Assembly: GCF_019236475.1 (NCBI RefSeq)
Contig: NZ_JAFAIX010000007.1
Span: 158,845 to 222,844 of the forward strand
Length of the DNA stretch: 64,000 bases
Origin: Chitinophaga sp.
GTDB lineage: Bacteria > Bacteroidota > Bacteroidia > Chitinophagales > Chitinophagaceae
Direction of reading: 5' to 3'
In this document: piece after piece, positions 35,599 through 43,720 of the stretch
How the letters are laid out: every line of letters starts with the position of its first letter
Position numbering within the stretch: the stretch's first letter is position 1
Translations under genes and position numbers: made by a program
Notes under the pieces: model-generated
Databases searched by the model: none
Seen by the model: the letters and a program-made list of their open reading frames with translations, nothing else
What the model was told of the DNA's origin: nothing

Positions 35599-36408
35599 TT
35601 ATAATTTCTTTTGAGATCCTAACGGAAACGACTGAACGTTATTAGCGGAAATCTTGAATACGCTTGTTTCTTGGTCGCGGGAAGCTACTACGATTTCGGT
35701 AGCGGTGCCCTCCTGCGTAAACAATTGGTGTACCAGTTCCGGATTATTGTTATCCCTGGAAAGATGGGAGAGTAGCAGATGTGTCATGTACGCAGGACGA
35801 TGCTCCCGGAATATTTCCAATGCCTGTGTATTAGAGAGATGGCCATGCCCTCCGCGAATCCTATTCTTCAAGAAGTAAGGATAACGCCCCGTTTCTAACA
35901 TCGTCTCATCATAATTCGCTTCCAGAAACGCTGCATGGCATTGTTTGAAATGATGTATCAATTGCTCGCAAGGGGCTCCTATATCGGTAAATATGCCAAT
36001 GTTCACTTCATCAGAACTTACCATAAAACTATGCGGCTCCACGGCATCATGCAATTTGGGAAAAGCAGTAACACGCAATCCACCTATCACTACCGGCTCA
36101 TAAGAAATAAACCGACGTATCAACGATTCTTGTATATCCAACCTGCCAGATACCATCGTGTCTGGCGTAATATATATCGGCAACTGATGCTTACGACTAA
36201 TAACAGGAATTCCTTTAATGTGATCGGTGTGCTCGTGCGAAACAAATATCGCTTTAACCCGACCCATACTCAATCCCAGCCTGGCCATTCGCTTCTCCGT
36301 TTCACGACAAGATATACCCGCATCTATCAGAATCGCTTCCGTTTCATTGCCTATGTAATAACAATTGCCGTTGCTGCCAGAATTAAGAGAGGTGATATAA
36401 AGTGACAT
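35599..36408 (-). CDS. WalJ/YycJ-like MBL-fold hydrolase
   Basis: A 269-residue MBL-fold protein. It starts YITSLNSGSNGNCYYIG, as in WalJ/YycJ-type exonucleases, and has metal ligands H58-x-H60-x-D62-H63 in IFVSHEHTDHIKG. Later motifs include FTDIGAPCEQL, AFLEANYD and LSHLSRDNN. WalJ proteins are 5' exonucleases linked to mismatch repair or DNA break processing in other bacteria. The start at ATG 36408 is preferred over an in-frame TTG nine bases earlier. It is just upstream, on the same strand, of the tRNA-Lys gene and has its own stop before that promoter. Confidence 0.88.
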   Translation of the reverse strand: MSLYITSLNSGSNGNCYYIGNETEAILIDAGISCRETEKRMARLGLSMGRVKAIFVSHEHTDHIKGIPVISRKHQLPIYITPDTMVSGRLDIQESLIRRFISYEPVVIGGLRVTAFPKLHDAVEPHSFMVSSDEVNIGIFTDIGAPCEQLIHHFKQCHAAFLEANYDETMLETGRYPYFLKNRIRGGHGHLSNTQALEIFREHRPAYMTHLLLSHLSRDNNNPELVHQLFTQEGTATEIVVASRDQETSVFKISANNVQSFPLGSQKKL

Positions 36409-36552
36409 GATTTGCAAATAAACCTGATTTTTTACAAATCCTGAAATATATTCGTAAAGTCAAGATAGATGCAGGATTTAGTAATATCTCACCAGTTTGC
36501 TAAATCCTTTTATCATAATTTGCCGGTTTGGAAACTTGCTTAACGATTGAAT

Positions 36553-38850
36553 ATGCTGAAACCACTGAAGTTGACTGTACTCGCCGCAATCCTGTACAGC
36601 TCCGCATCCGCCCAGGACGCCGATCCCGGACGGTATCCACTGATACCTTACCCGCAGGAAATCACGACTGCGAAAGGAGAATTTATTATCGGTAGACACA
36701 CAAACATCGTTGCTCCGAAAGTCTTTGCCAATGAGCTCAAACAGCTCCAACAAATGATGACGGTCTATCTCGGTGGTCCCTTGCCAGTAGCCGCAAAACC
36801 AGGAGCAAGCAGCATTGTACTGATGCAAGACAATACCATCAAAGGGGAAGAGGAGTATCACCTGCAGATCACTCCAGAACGCGTAATCCTCTCTGCCCGC
36901 ACTGGTACCGGTATTTTCAGAGGTATCTCATCTATGCACCAACTCTTCCCTGTAAATGCAGAACTGGTGAAAGATAATCGTATGAAATCTTTCTACCTCC
37001 CTGCCGCTGATATCAAAGACCATCCTACCTGGGATTGGCGCGGTATGCACTTAGATGTAGCCCGACACTTCTTCTCCGTGAGCTACCTGAAGAAGTACAT
37101 CGACCTCCTGGCTCTCTATAAAATGAATAAACTCCACCTGCATCTCACCGATGACCAAGGATGGAGAATCGAAATCAAAAAGTATCCACTGCTGACTTCA
37201 CAAGGCGCCTGGAGAACTTTCAATAACCAAGACTCTGTCTGCATCAACAAGTCGAAAGAAAACCCAGACATGGCACTCGATACCCAACATATTGTGGTAC
37301 GTAACGGTAAAACCATGTATGGTGGCTTCTATACGCAGGTGCAGATGAAGGATATCATTGCCTACGCAGCCGCCCGTCATATTGAAATTATTCCTGAAAT
37401 TGATATGCCTGGCCATATGATGGCAGCCATCAAAGCTTATCCTTTCCTGACTTGCAGTGAGGAAAACGGCTGGGGAGTAACTTTCAGTACGCCTGTTTGT
37501 CCTTGCAACGAAAAGACGTTCAAATTTGCGGAAGATGTGTTTAGCGAGATAGCCGCACTCTTTCCTTCTCAGTACATTCACCTGGGCGCTGATGAGGTGG
37601 AGAAATCCAGTTGGGCCAAATCTCCAGCATGCGCGGAGGTGATGAAAGCGAACAACCTGAAGTCCGTGGAAGAGCTGCAAAGCTATTTCGTAAGACGTAT
37701 GGAGAAATTTTTTAACTCCAAAGGCAAGAAACTAATCGGCTGGGATGAAATCTTGGAAGGAGGTATCAGTCCTACCGCAGTGCTAATGTACTGGCGCTCC
37801 TGGGTGCCAAAAGCCCCTGTGGAAGCTGCCAAACATGGCAACAAAGTAATCATGACGCCAGGAAATCCTCTCTACTTCGATGGGGTGCCCGACAGAAATT
37901 CTATCTCCAACGTTTACCATTTTGAACCAGTACCGAAACTGTTGAACGCAGAAGAAGCCAAGTATATCCTGGGCGCTCAGGCAAATGTTTGGACAGAATG
38001 GATTCCGTCTGAAAAAAGAGCAGATTACATGGTAATGCCTCGTATGACTGCCCTGGCAGAGGTGCTCTGGACCCATCAGCAGCGGTACGAAAATTATATG
38101 GAGAGACTCGTGTCTCACTATACACTACTGGATGATATGGGCGTGCATTATCGCCTACCAGATCTAGACGGCTTTACAGAAGATAATGTGTTCATCGATA
38201 AAGGTGAGCTGGTGGTGAAAAAGCCCCTGAAGGATCTTACCATTCGCTATACAACAGATGGAAGTATCCCTACAGGCAACTCTCCGGAATTGCCGCAGCC
38301 ACTGGCTATCACCAAATCTGAGTCCATCAAAATGGCGGCTTTCTCCCGTTTTGGCAACCGCGGAGATATCTATAACCTACGTTTCCGTCAGGTAAACTAC
38401 TTGGCGCCAGTTACTGAAAATGCAGGCCAGTCTGGACTGAACCTGGATTTCTTCAAAGGTTCTTTCAAGAGCGTGACTAAAATCAAAGCGGATGTAGATA
38501 GCTCCATGCTGGTTAATAATGTGGTGATTCCAGCCGGACTTGGTAAGGAAGGAAAGCCTTTCGGCTCCAAACTCCATGGCTTCATTGATGTACCGGAAAC
38601 GGGTATCTATAGTTTCTACTTGACCTGCGATGATGGCGGTATACTCTATATCGGTGGATCCGAAGTGGTGAATAATGATGGCTGGCATGCACCTGTGCAG
38701 AAAAGCGGTCAAATTGCCCTTCAGAAAGGATTACATCCTCTGCTGGTGTCCTTCGTGGAAGGCGGCGGCGGATATACGCTTAAATTAGAATATAGCCTAA
38801 ATGGCAGTAAAATAATGCCGGTACCCGACAACTGGCTAAAAAGAAAATAA
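36553..38850 (+). CDS. GH20 beta-N-acetylhexosaminidase with PA14 domain
   Basis: A 765-residue exported enzyme. Signal peptide ends near SSASAQ (residue 21). The GH20b N-terminal domain (about 25-145) precedes the TIM barrel (150-500). The catalytic pair is D347-E348 in YIHLGADEVEKSSW; the Asp orients the substrate N-acetyl group. A chitobiase-like C-terminal domain (about 530-615) and a PA14 carbohydrate-binding domain (about 625-765) follow. It removes terminal GlcNAc or GalNAc from glycans or chitobiose and would complement the GH18 enzyme at 10.8 kb. It is monocistronic. A TTG six bases upstream is an alternative start. Confidence 0.95.
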   Translation: MLKPLKLTVLAAILYSSASAQDADPGRYPLIPYPQEITTAKGEFIIGRHTNIVAPKVFANELKQLQQMMTVYLGGPLPVAAKPGASSIVLMQDNTIKGEEEYHLQITPERVILSARTGTGIFRGISSMHQLFPVNAELVKDNRMKSFYLPAADIKDHPTWDWRGMHLDVARHFFSVSYLKKYIDLLALYKMNKLHLHLTDDQGWRIEIKKYPLLTSQGAWRTFNNQDSVCINKSKENPDMALDTQHIVVRNGKTMYGGFYTQVQMKDIIAYAAARHIEIIPEIDMPGHMMAAIKAYPFLTCSEENGWGVTFSTPVCPCNEKTFKFAEDVFSEIAALFPSQYIHLGADEVEKSSWAKSPACAEVMKANNLKSVEELQSYFVRRMEKFFNSKGKKLIGWDEILEGGISPTAVLMYWRSWVPKAPVEAAKHGNKVIMTPGNPLYFDGVPDRNSISNVYHFEPVPKLLNAEEAKYILGAQANVWTEWIPSEKRADYMVMPRMTALAEVLWTHQQRYENYMERLVSHYTLLDDMGVHYRLPDLDGFTEDNVFIDKGELVVKKPLKDLTIRYTTDGSIPTGNSPELPQPLAITKSESIKMAAFSRFGNRGDIYNLRFRQVNYLAPVTENAGQSGLNLDFFKGSFKSVTKIKADVDSSMLVNNVVIPAGLGKEGKPFGSKLHGFIDVPETGIYSFYLTCDDGGILYIGGSEVVNNDGWHAPVQKSGQIALQKGLHPLLVSFVEGGGGYTLKLEYSLNGSKIMPVPDNWLKRK

Positions 38851-38855
38851 TAACA

Positions 38856-38884
38856 ACAAGGCCCGGCACATTGCCGGGCCTTGT
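38856..38884. terminator. Terminator between GH20 and the cytochrome c gene
   Basis: GC-rich perfect 12-bp stem (38857-38868 with 38872-38883), loop CAT, flanked by A-T pairs. It lies between convergent genes and can serve both. Confidence 0.85.
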
Positions 38885-38887
38885 GCT

Positions 38888-39424
38888 TTAATCTTCTTTA
38901 TGGATATGCCTTTCATAACTTTTGATATTGACAAGAAAGACCAATAGTATAATCATAATGATGATCAGCATAACATATGCGATCATAAAAGGAAAGTTAT
39001 AAATCGTCAAGGGCATGAGATTGGGCTGTTTCTCCCCAGGCCTGGAAAAGGGGGCATTATCTTCCTTGGGTGCATTGGCCGATTCCACTTTCACATAGGC
39101 GAGAATGTCCCGGATCTGCTCCTCATTCAAATCTGGATGATCGGGCATCACAATCTGATTATTCTGATTAAAAACCTCCAATGCGGCTTTGTCGCCAGAT
39201 TTAATCATCGCTTGGGAACCCTTTACAAAACTGATAATCCAGCCTTCCGGATGCCTGTCTTCCACACCCATCAGGGCAGGACCCGTAATTTTCTTGGTAA
39301 CGCTATGACAGGATGCGCAACGGCCTTGGAACAGCACTTGACCTTCTTTCGGGTCTGCAGCCAATAATGCGCTTGATGAGAGCAGCATCCAACTAACAGT
39401 AATGAATAAACGATTATAATTCAT
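38888..39424 (-). CDS. Membrane-anchored monohaem cytochrome c
   Basis: A 178-residue cytochrome. Signal peptide to about residue 23, then the class I haem motif C36-A-S-C39-H40 in FQGRCASCHSVTKK, with a likely axial methionine in IVMPDHPDL. A C-terminal transmembrane helix (about 145-168) anchors it in the inner membrane. It is the last gene of the oxidase operon, overlapping the Sco gene by 11 bp, so it is the probable electron donor to the ba3-type oxidase. Confidence 0.9.
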   Translation of the reverse strand: MNYNRLFITVSWMLLSSSALLAADPKEGQVLFQGRCASCHSVTKKITGPALMGVEDRHPEGWIISFVKGSQAMIKSGDKAALEVFNQNNQIVMPDHPDLNEEQIRDILAYVKVESANAPKEDNAPFSRPGEKQPNLMPLTIYNFPFMIAYVMLIIIMIILLVFLVNIKSYERHIHKED

Positions 39425-40076
39425 TTTGCAGTTTTTTTATGTCAGTCAGCAAGTCATCTACTTCCTCCGGCGAAGTACCATTATAATAACCTCGAATCCG
39501 CTGGTGGGTATCTAACAACACTAGCCGGTCGCTATGAATAAAATCAGTCTCCCCACCATCACCTTCTGTTGCTGTGATGAATAATCCTTTTCTCGCGAAA
39601 TAATACAATGCCTTTTTCTCGCCGGTCAATAATCTCCAGGTATTGGGATGAACATCATATTGGGTACCATAATACATCAGTTTTGCTGGGGTATCTCGTG
39701 CTGGGTCTACAGTAAAAGAAAGTATAATGACGCCTTCATTGGCATCTTGTACACGTTCCAACTGTGCCATCATCTTCGGACAAATGAGTGGACAAGAAGT
39801 AAAGAAGTAATTGGCTACCACGATATGGTTGTTCATCACCGAATTGGTAACGGTACGCCCCAATTGATCCGTAAACACAAAGGTGGGTAATTGACCACTG
39901 GTAGTATGATCCTTGCCAACTGTAGTGCCGCTGGCATAAATGGGAGGTTTGCCAAACCTGTTTTCCAGCACATGTACAATGCTGAAAATGATCAGCGGAA
40001 GGCCGATCAGTAATGCCAGGAAGAATTTCCAAGAATGCAACAGGTATGACCGTTCTATTTTCATGATCGCAATCAT
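39414..40076 (-). CDS. SCO1/SenC-family copper chaperone
   Basis: A 220-residue membrane-anchored thioredoxin-fold protein. One N-terminal helix (about 17-37), then the Cu-binding C95-x3-C99 in FFTSCPLICPKMM and a histidine near residue 182 in ETDFIHSDRL. Sco proteins deliver copper to the CuA site of subunit II. The start codon overlaps the subunit I stop in an ATGA, and its end overlaps the cytochrome c gene, so it belongs to the oxidase operon. Confidence 0.93.
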   Translation of the reverse strand: MIAIMKIERSYLLHSWKFFLALLIGLPLIIFSIVHVLENRFGKPPIYASGTTVGKDHTTSGQLPTFVFTDQLGRTVTNSVMNNHIVVANYFFTSCPLICPKMMAQLERVQDANEGVIILSFTVDPARDTPAKLMYYGTQYDVHPNTWRLLTGEKKALYYFARKGLFITATEGDGGETDFIHSDRLVLLDTHQRIRGYYNGTSPEEVDDLLTDIKKLQNEL

Positions 40077-41752
40077 TTTTTGGTAGTTACTGGTGTAGGA
40101 TCAGTAGGCAAATAGGGGGGCGCTTTCTTTCCAGTATTGTTCAAGGCATCCGAGATGGCCGGCAGATATGTTAGGAATAAGATGATTCCCATCATGGCTA
40201 GCCATGGCTTGAAAGTATCAAATATCGGGATGCGTTTTTCCTCATGTAGCGTTTCACTCACCGGAAAATCGATCACGGGTGCGGCGGTACGTTTACTGAA
40301 GAATGTCCCGAAAAATACAATGAAGTAGAGCAGACCGGCCACAAACATAATACCGCCGCCTGCGAGCCCCAACATACTGGATATAACCCAATAGGGATGG
40401 AACTGTTCACTGGCGGGGTTTAAGTAAGTCAGCCCCATATTGGTTCTCCTGGGTTCGCCCATCAGGCCGCCCCACATGAGTCCAACAGAGAATATGAGTA
40501 CTCCAACTGTCCACAGATAAGGTACAATCGTATTGATAGTAGGCAGGAAGATCTTTTTTCCTGTCAACTGCGAAACCATAAAGATGGACATACCCAGAAT
40601 GGCCAGGAATACGGGTCCGGCCACAGTTAAGTGAAAATGCCCAGGAATAAACGACGTATTGTGCACCACGTTATTCAAGGAATAAGAGGCATTGATGAGG
40701 CCTGTGAGTCCGCCGAAAATAAACAGGATAAGTCCATTGATCAAATAACCAAATAGAAATACATCCTTGCGAAAGAAGGGGAGCTTCCATATCCAACTAT
40801 ATAATCCTTTGGCGCCACGTTGTCTGGCCGCATATTCCAACGACGCAGCAATGGTAAAGGCCGTAATAAAGCTAGGCAAGGCCACTCCGAAGGTCAAGAT
40901 AGCCTGTGTTAGCTTGATGCCTCTGCCAATAGACGGGTCTCCGAACTGGTGATGTACCCCGATGGGAATAGACAACAACAGGAAGATAAAGAAGGCTACT
41001 CTACCGGCAGTGGCGGAATAGAGTTTCCCGCCCGCCAGTTTGGGTAACATCGTATAAAACATAATATAGGAAGGCAGCAACCAGAAATAAACCAATGCAT
41101 GCCCAAAAAACCAGAAGAGGGTACGGGCCAATGGAACATTAACACCTACTGTCCAACCCATACTCCAGGGTACAAGTAAAATCAACACTTCATAGGCTAC
41201 CGCCAACGTACATACGAACCAGATAGTAAAATTGACGAGGGTGCCGATGATGGCTAGGGGAGTGCTGTTGGTTTTGTTGTCCTTTTTCCATTGGACATAA
41301 ATGACCACCCAGTCGAAGAAGGCCACCCAGGAGCCCACTAATAACATGGCAGTGCCGATATAAAAGGCAGGATGCGCTTTCAGGGGAGGATAGAAAGTAT
41401 ACAGCACAGAAGCTTTTCCGGAAAGGATAGCAGCAGCAGCCATCACCGTGCCTATCAGCATCAGCCACATAGAGAGGGCGGTGGCTTTGCGATTAGGTTC
41501 CTTTTTCAGGTAGAAGGCCACGGTAGCATGTCCGAAGGCTACTGCGAAAAAGGTAGTGAGCACAATGGCATTGATGACGCCGTGAAGGGTGAGGCCCTGG
41601 TAGTAGTCCAGTTTGGCCACGGCGGCTTTGTGGATCACACCGGAACGGTAAATTACCTGCATCAGTCCGTGATAGATACCGATGGTGAGCAGCAATATCG
41701 GGACGAACAGTTCAATGAGGATCGTATTACGAAGGAACCTGCTAACCTGCAT
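40073..41752 (-). CDS. ba3-type (B-family) cytochrome c oxidase subunit I
   Basis: A 559-residue membrane protein with about 13 helices. Haem and copper ligands are visible: the low-spin haem His in TLHGVINAIV, the CuB His-Tyr crosslink pair in FGHALVYFWLLP, the CuB pair in GVHHQFGDP, and the two haem ligands in IPGHFHLTVAGP. The helix pattern and small partner subunits fit the Thermus ba3 class rather than A-type or cbb3. It reduces oxygen to water and pumps protons by the single K-type channel of this class. It follows the subunit II gene by 6 bp. Confidence 0.93.
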   Translation of the reverse strand: MQVSRFLRNTILIELFVPILLLTIGIYHGLMQVIYRSGVIHKAAVAKLDYYQGLTLHGVINAIVLTTFFAVAFGHATVAFYLKKEPNRKATALSMWLMLIGTVMAAAAILSGKASVLYTFYPPLKAHPAFYIGTAMLLVGSWVAFFDWVVIYVQWKKDNKTNSTPLAIIGTLVNFTIWFVCTLAVAYEVLILLVPWSMGWTVGVNVPLARTLFWFFGHALVYFWLLPSYIMFYTMLPKLAGGKLYSATAGRVAFFIFLLLSIPIGVHHQFGDPSIGRGIKLTQAILTFGVALPSFITAFTIAASLEYAARQRGAKGLYSWIWKLPFFRKDVFLFGYLINGLILFIFGGLTGLINASYSLNNVVHNTSFIPGHFHLTVAGPVFLAILGMSIFMVSQLTGKKIFLPTINTIVPYLWTVGVLIFSVGLMWGGLMGEPRRTNMGLTYLNPASEQFHPYWVISSMLGLAGGGIMFVAGLLYFIVFFGTFFSKRTAAPVIDFPVSETLHEEKRIPIFDTFKPWLAMMGIILFLTYLPAISDALNNTGKKAPPYLPTDPTPVTTKK

Positions 41753-41758
41753 AGTAGA

Positions 41759-42211
41759 TTATTTTTTCGGATAGTTTACGATAATTTCAGCCTGCATATT
41801 CTGGTGGCCGGTGCCACAGAATTCATGGCAAACGATTTTATAAACGCCTGGATGATCAAAGTGGATGGTGGTTTTGGAAACGCCTCCCGGCACAGCCATC
41901 ATGTTCACATTTTTGTCATAGATGTTAAATCCATGTACCACATCATGAGAGGTAAGGAAGAGGTCTACCTCGCTACCAACGGGAATATAGGCAACGGATG
42001 GTTCGAAGCTCCACATCCTGGCCACATAGAAGATCTGGTAGGTGGTTTTGTCTAGTTGTTCCACCCGGGCGGTCTCATATGTTTTATTGTAGGGCAGACA
42101 TTCTGTTACATCTGCCTTATGTGCACCCACTGCATAGAAGAGCGCGAATACGAACACGCCCATTACCAATATGGCTGTAATGATAATTTTTCTTTCGAAC
42201 GTATCTATCAT
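41759..42211 (-). CDS. ba3-type cytochrome c oxidase subunit II (CuA)
   Basis: A 150-residue protein. One N-terminal transmembrane helix (about 9-28) and a cupredoxin domain with all CuA ligands: H93 (DVVHGF), C128, E130, C132, H136 and M139 in IVCHEFCGTGHQNM. It is short, as in the ba3 class, where subunit II has only one helix. The missing second helix is supplied by subunit IIa, encoded just upstream. It accepts electrons from cytochrome c. Confidence 0.94.
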   Translation of the reverse strand: MIDTFERKIIITAILVMGVFVFALFYAVGAHKADVTECLPYNKTYETARVEQLDKTTYQIFYVARMWSFEPSVAYIPVGSEVDLFLTSHDVVHGFNIYDKNVNMMAVPGGVSKTTIHFDHPGVYKIVCHEFCGTGHQNMQAEIIVNYPKK

Positions 42212-42220
42212 AAGCGATGG

Positions 42221-42346
42221 TTATATCCTGGAGAGCATGATGAAATAGGTACTGAACCATAGCACAATTCCCAATACAATAAGGAATATGAAAAAGGCGA
42301 TAGCTCCTTTCGGAACGAATTTTTCGGAGTTTTCAGGGGATTGCAT
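42221..42346 (-). CDS. Cytochrome c oxidase subunit IIa (41 residues)
   Basis: A short gene at the head of the oxidase operon. The start is the ATG complement at 42344-42346 and the stop TAA at 42221-42223. The 41-residue product begins MQSPENSEKFVPKGAIAFF and is a single hydrophobic helix with a charged N-terminus, exactly the layout of Thermus ba3 subunit IIa, which replaces the first helix of A-type subunit II. The subunit II start is 9 bp downstream. It is easily missed by gene callers because of its size. Confidence 0.85.
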   Translation of the reverse strand: MQSPENSEKFVPKGAIAFFIFLIVLGIVLWFSTYFIMLSRI

Positions 42347-42441
42347 AATCCGGATTTTTGTGTTAGGAATGGTTACCGAATATTTACAATCTCAGCCAAG
42401 CAATTGTTTGGAAATAATTGTGAGAATTTGGGGTAAATATG

Positions 42442-42449
42442 TATTTTTG
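42442..42449 (+). promoter_or_regulatory. -7 box of a stable-RNA-type promoter
   Basis: TATTTTTG matches TAnnTTTG. The -33 element is weak (ATTG at 42417-42420, spacing 21). The following GCGCTCCC resembles the start region of both tRNA-Lys promoters in the window, which suggests strong, stable-RNA-type transcription. Confidence 0.55.
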
Positions 42450-42455
42450 CGCTCC

Positions 42456-42559
42456 CTTCGTATTTGAATTATTTGAGATATTGAAGATACGCGCAGATCC
42501 ATTTTCGTACTGACAAGGCTTCTCAGGGCCTCCAAGGCGATTACCGGGTCTGCGTTTTT
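42456..42559 (+). ncRNA. Putative small RNA with its own promoter and terminator
   Basis: About 100 nt between the oxidase operon (leftward) and a convergent lipoprotein gene. A promoter box lies at 42442-42449. The 3' end is a helix CGCAGATCC/GGGTCTGCG (42492-42500 with 42546-42554, one T-G pair) followed by five T residues, with a smaller AGGC/GCCT hairpin possible inside. The stretch has no ATG and no useful open frame. It does not show the conserved loop of SRP RNA, nor tRNA or 6S features that I can recognise. Called as an uncharacterised sRNA. Confidence 0.45.
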
Positions 42560-42562
42560 ATT

Positions 42563-43090
42563 TTAATAACCTTTCAGGACAGGGAAGCTGTCGAGTGGGA
42601 GTTGATTTCCATGTTCTTCTTCAGTAGGGGCTTCTTTCGGGGATTTCCAAGATTTCCAGTTACCAATTTTTTCGCCGTTAAACCTTACTCCCTGGCTTAC
42701 AGGATGATCTTGGCAATCATACCAGGTACTAAGGCCGTATGCTTTGGTTTTATAGAAAATGCCTTCAAATCCAATTTTTCCGTTGTCACACATCTCCCGG
42801 CGTAGTTCAAATAGTCCGTTTTTACTAAAGTTGGATTCATATCGGAATATGGATTTATTGAATCCTCTTTTAGTGATAAGATGATGCTCATGATATTGCC
42901 AAATCGTCTTGTAGGAGCTATCCTGGTTAAAAGTATACCATACGCTATCGGGTTCTAATGCCGATTGATGGAGAATGGCTTCTTTGGTTTGTTTATACCA
43001 TAATTCGTGTGCTACCCTTGTCTGTGGCTGACTGCAAGAGAAGAGAATAACAGATACCATGGCAATTACAGGCAGTGAATTTTTCATCAT
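42563..43090 (-). CDS. Hypothetical lipoprotein with MORN-like repeats
   Basis: A 175-residue lipoprotein; the leader ends VILFSC with the lipidated cysteine near residue 19. The C-terminal half has repeats of the type GLSTWYDCQDHPVSQGVRF and NGEKIGNWKSW that recall the toxin-immunity-like MORN variant common in Bacteroidota, but I cannot assign a function. Its stop lies 3 bp from the end of the putative sRNA terminator on the opposite strand. Confidence 0.7.
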   Translation of the reverse strand: MMKNSLPVIAMVSVILFSCSQPQTRVAHELWYKQTKEAILHQSALEPDSVWYTFNQDSSYKTIWQYHEHHLITKRGFNKSIFRYESNFSKNGLFELRREMCDNGKIGFEGIFYKTKAYGLSTWYDCQDHPVSQGVRFNGEKIGNWKSWKSPKEAPTEEEHGNQLPLDSFPVLKGY

Positions 43091-43289
43091 GGGATAGCTG
43101 GTTTAAAACAGGCATGGCTAAATATATTAAAATTATTTTAGGGAGACGCGAGTCGCTCCGAATGTAGTAGGCTATTGGATCTACGGAATTTGAAAAAATA
43201 TTTCATCTCTTAAACCTGCTATGGTGGCTAGTTTGGGTTATATGATTTTATTCCTATCGAGATAAATAATTCAAAATGAATGAAATAAA

Positions 43290-43320
43290 TTTGGTGTGAA
43301 TGTAAATTTTTCTATCTTTG
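43290..43320 (+). promoter_or_regulatory. Promoter of tRNA-Lys (plus)
   Basis: TTTG (43290-43293), 19 bp, TATCTTTG (43313-43320): an exact consensus promoter followed by CACTCCCG. The tRNA starts 44 bp downstream. Confidence 0.85.
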
Positions 43321-43364
43321 CACTCCCGTTACAAACAAGGGTATCACGGTGAAAGCAGTGATAT

Positions 43365-43437
43365 GATTCCGTAGCTCAGTTGGTAGAGCAATACACTTTT
43401 AATGTATGGGCCCTGGGTTCGAGTCCCAGCGGGATCA
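43365..43437 (+). tRNA. trnK: tRNA-Lys (anticodon TTT), second copy
   Basis: A 73-nt cloverleaf identical to the minus-strand copy at 35471-35543: acceptor GATTCCG/CGGGATC, anticodon loop CTTTTAA, T loop TTCGAGT, discriminator A, CCA not encoded. This copy keeps the original 3' flank and terminator, which is what reveals the insertion at the other copy. Confidence 0.97.
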
Positions 43438-43519
43438 CAAACAACTTCTAAAACCTGCGCGCAGCGCGGGTTTTTCTTTTTTAGTCGAGTTTCTTTTATA
43501 TAACCCCAATTTCTTTCCC
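43420..43519 (+). repeat. Intact tRNA-Lys 3' end and flank, homologous to 32898-32993
   Basis: This stretch is an inverted, closely similar copy of 32898-32993 (few mismatches over about 95 bases, read by eye). It includes the terminator hairpin and the motif CTTTTTTAGTCGAGTT. It shows that the two tRNA-Lys loci shared a common downstream flank. Confidence 0.85.
43450..43478 (+). terminator. Terminator of tRNA-Lys (plus)
   Basis: Stem AAACCTGCGC/GCGCGGGTTT (43451-43460 with 43464-43473, one T-G pair), loop GCA, then a T-rich run. It starts 13 bp after the tRNA. Confidence 0.88.
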
Positions 43520-43720
43520 GTACTTTATTCAGGTTAACGAGCGTTTACTATGGTAAAAATAGAGCAATCGAGATACTATCCAAGAAATGCTCAACTATAT
43601 CATATGTAAATTATGATAATGTGTTATGCGGGAAGTCGAATGCTGCACAGGACGGCTACTTTACCCTATTTTCCTGGTCCCCGGCCGGGCAGTTGGTACA
43701 GGGACCAGGATTGATATTAA

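Noticed and set aside
42456..42559. Signal recognition particle RNA or 6S RNA
   Set aside because: The conserved SRP apical loop is not present and the shape lacks the long central bubble of 6S RNA.
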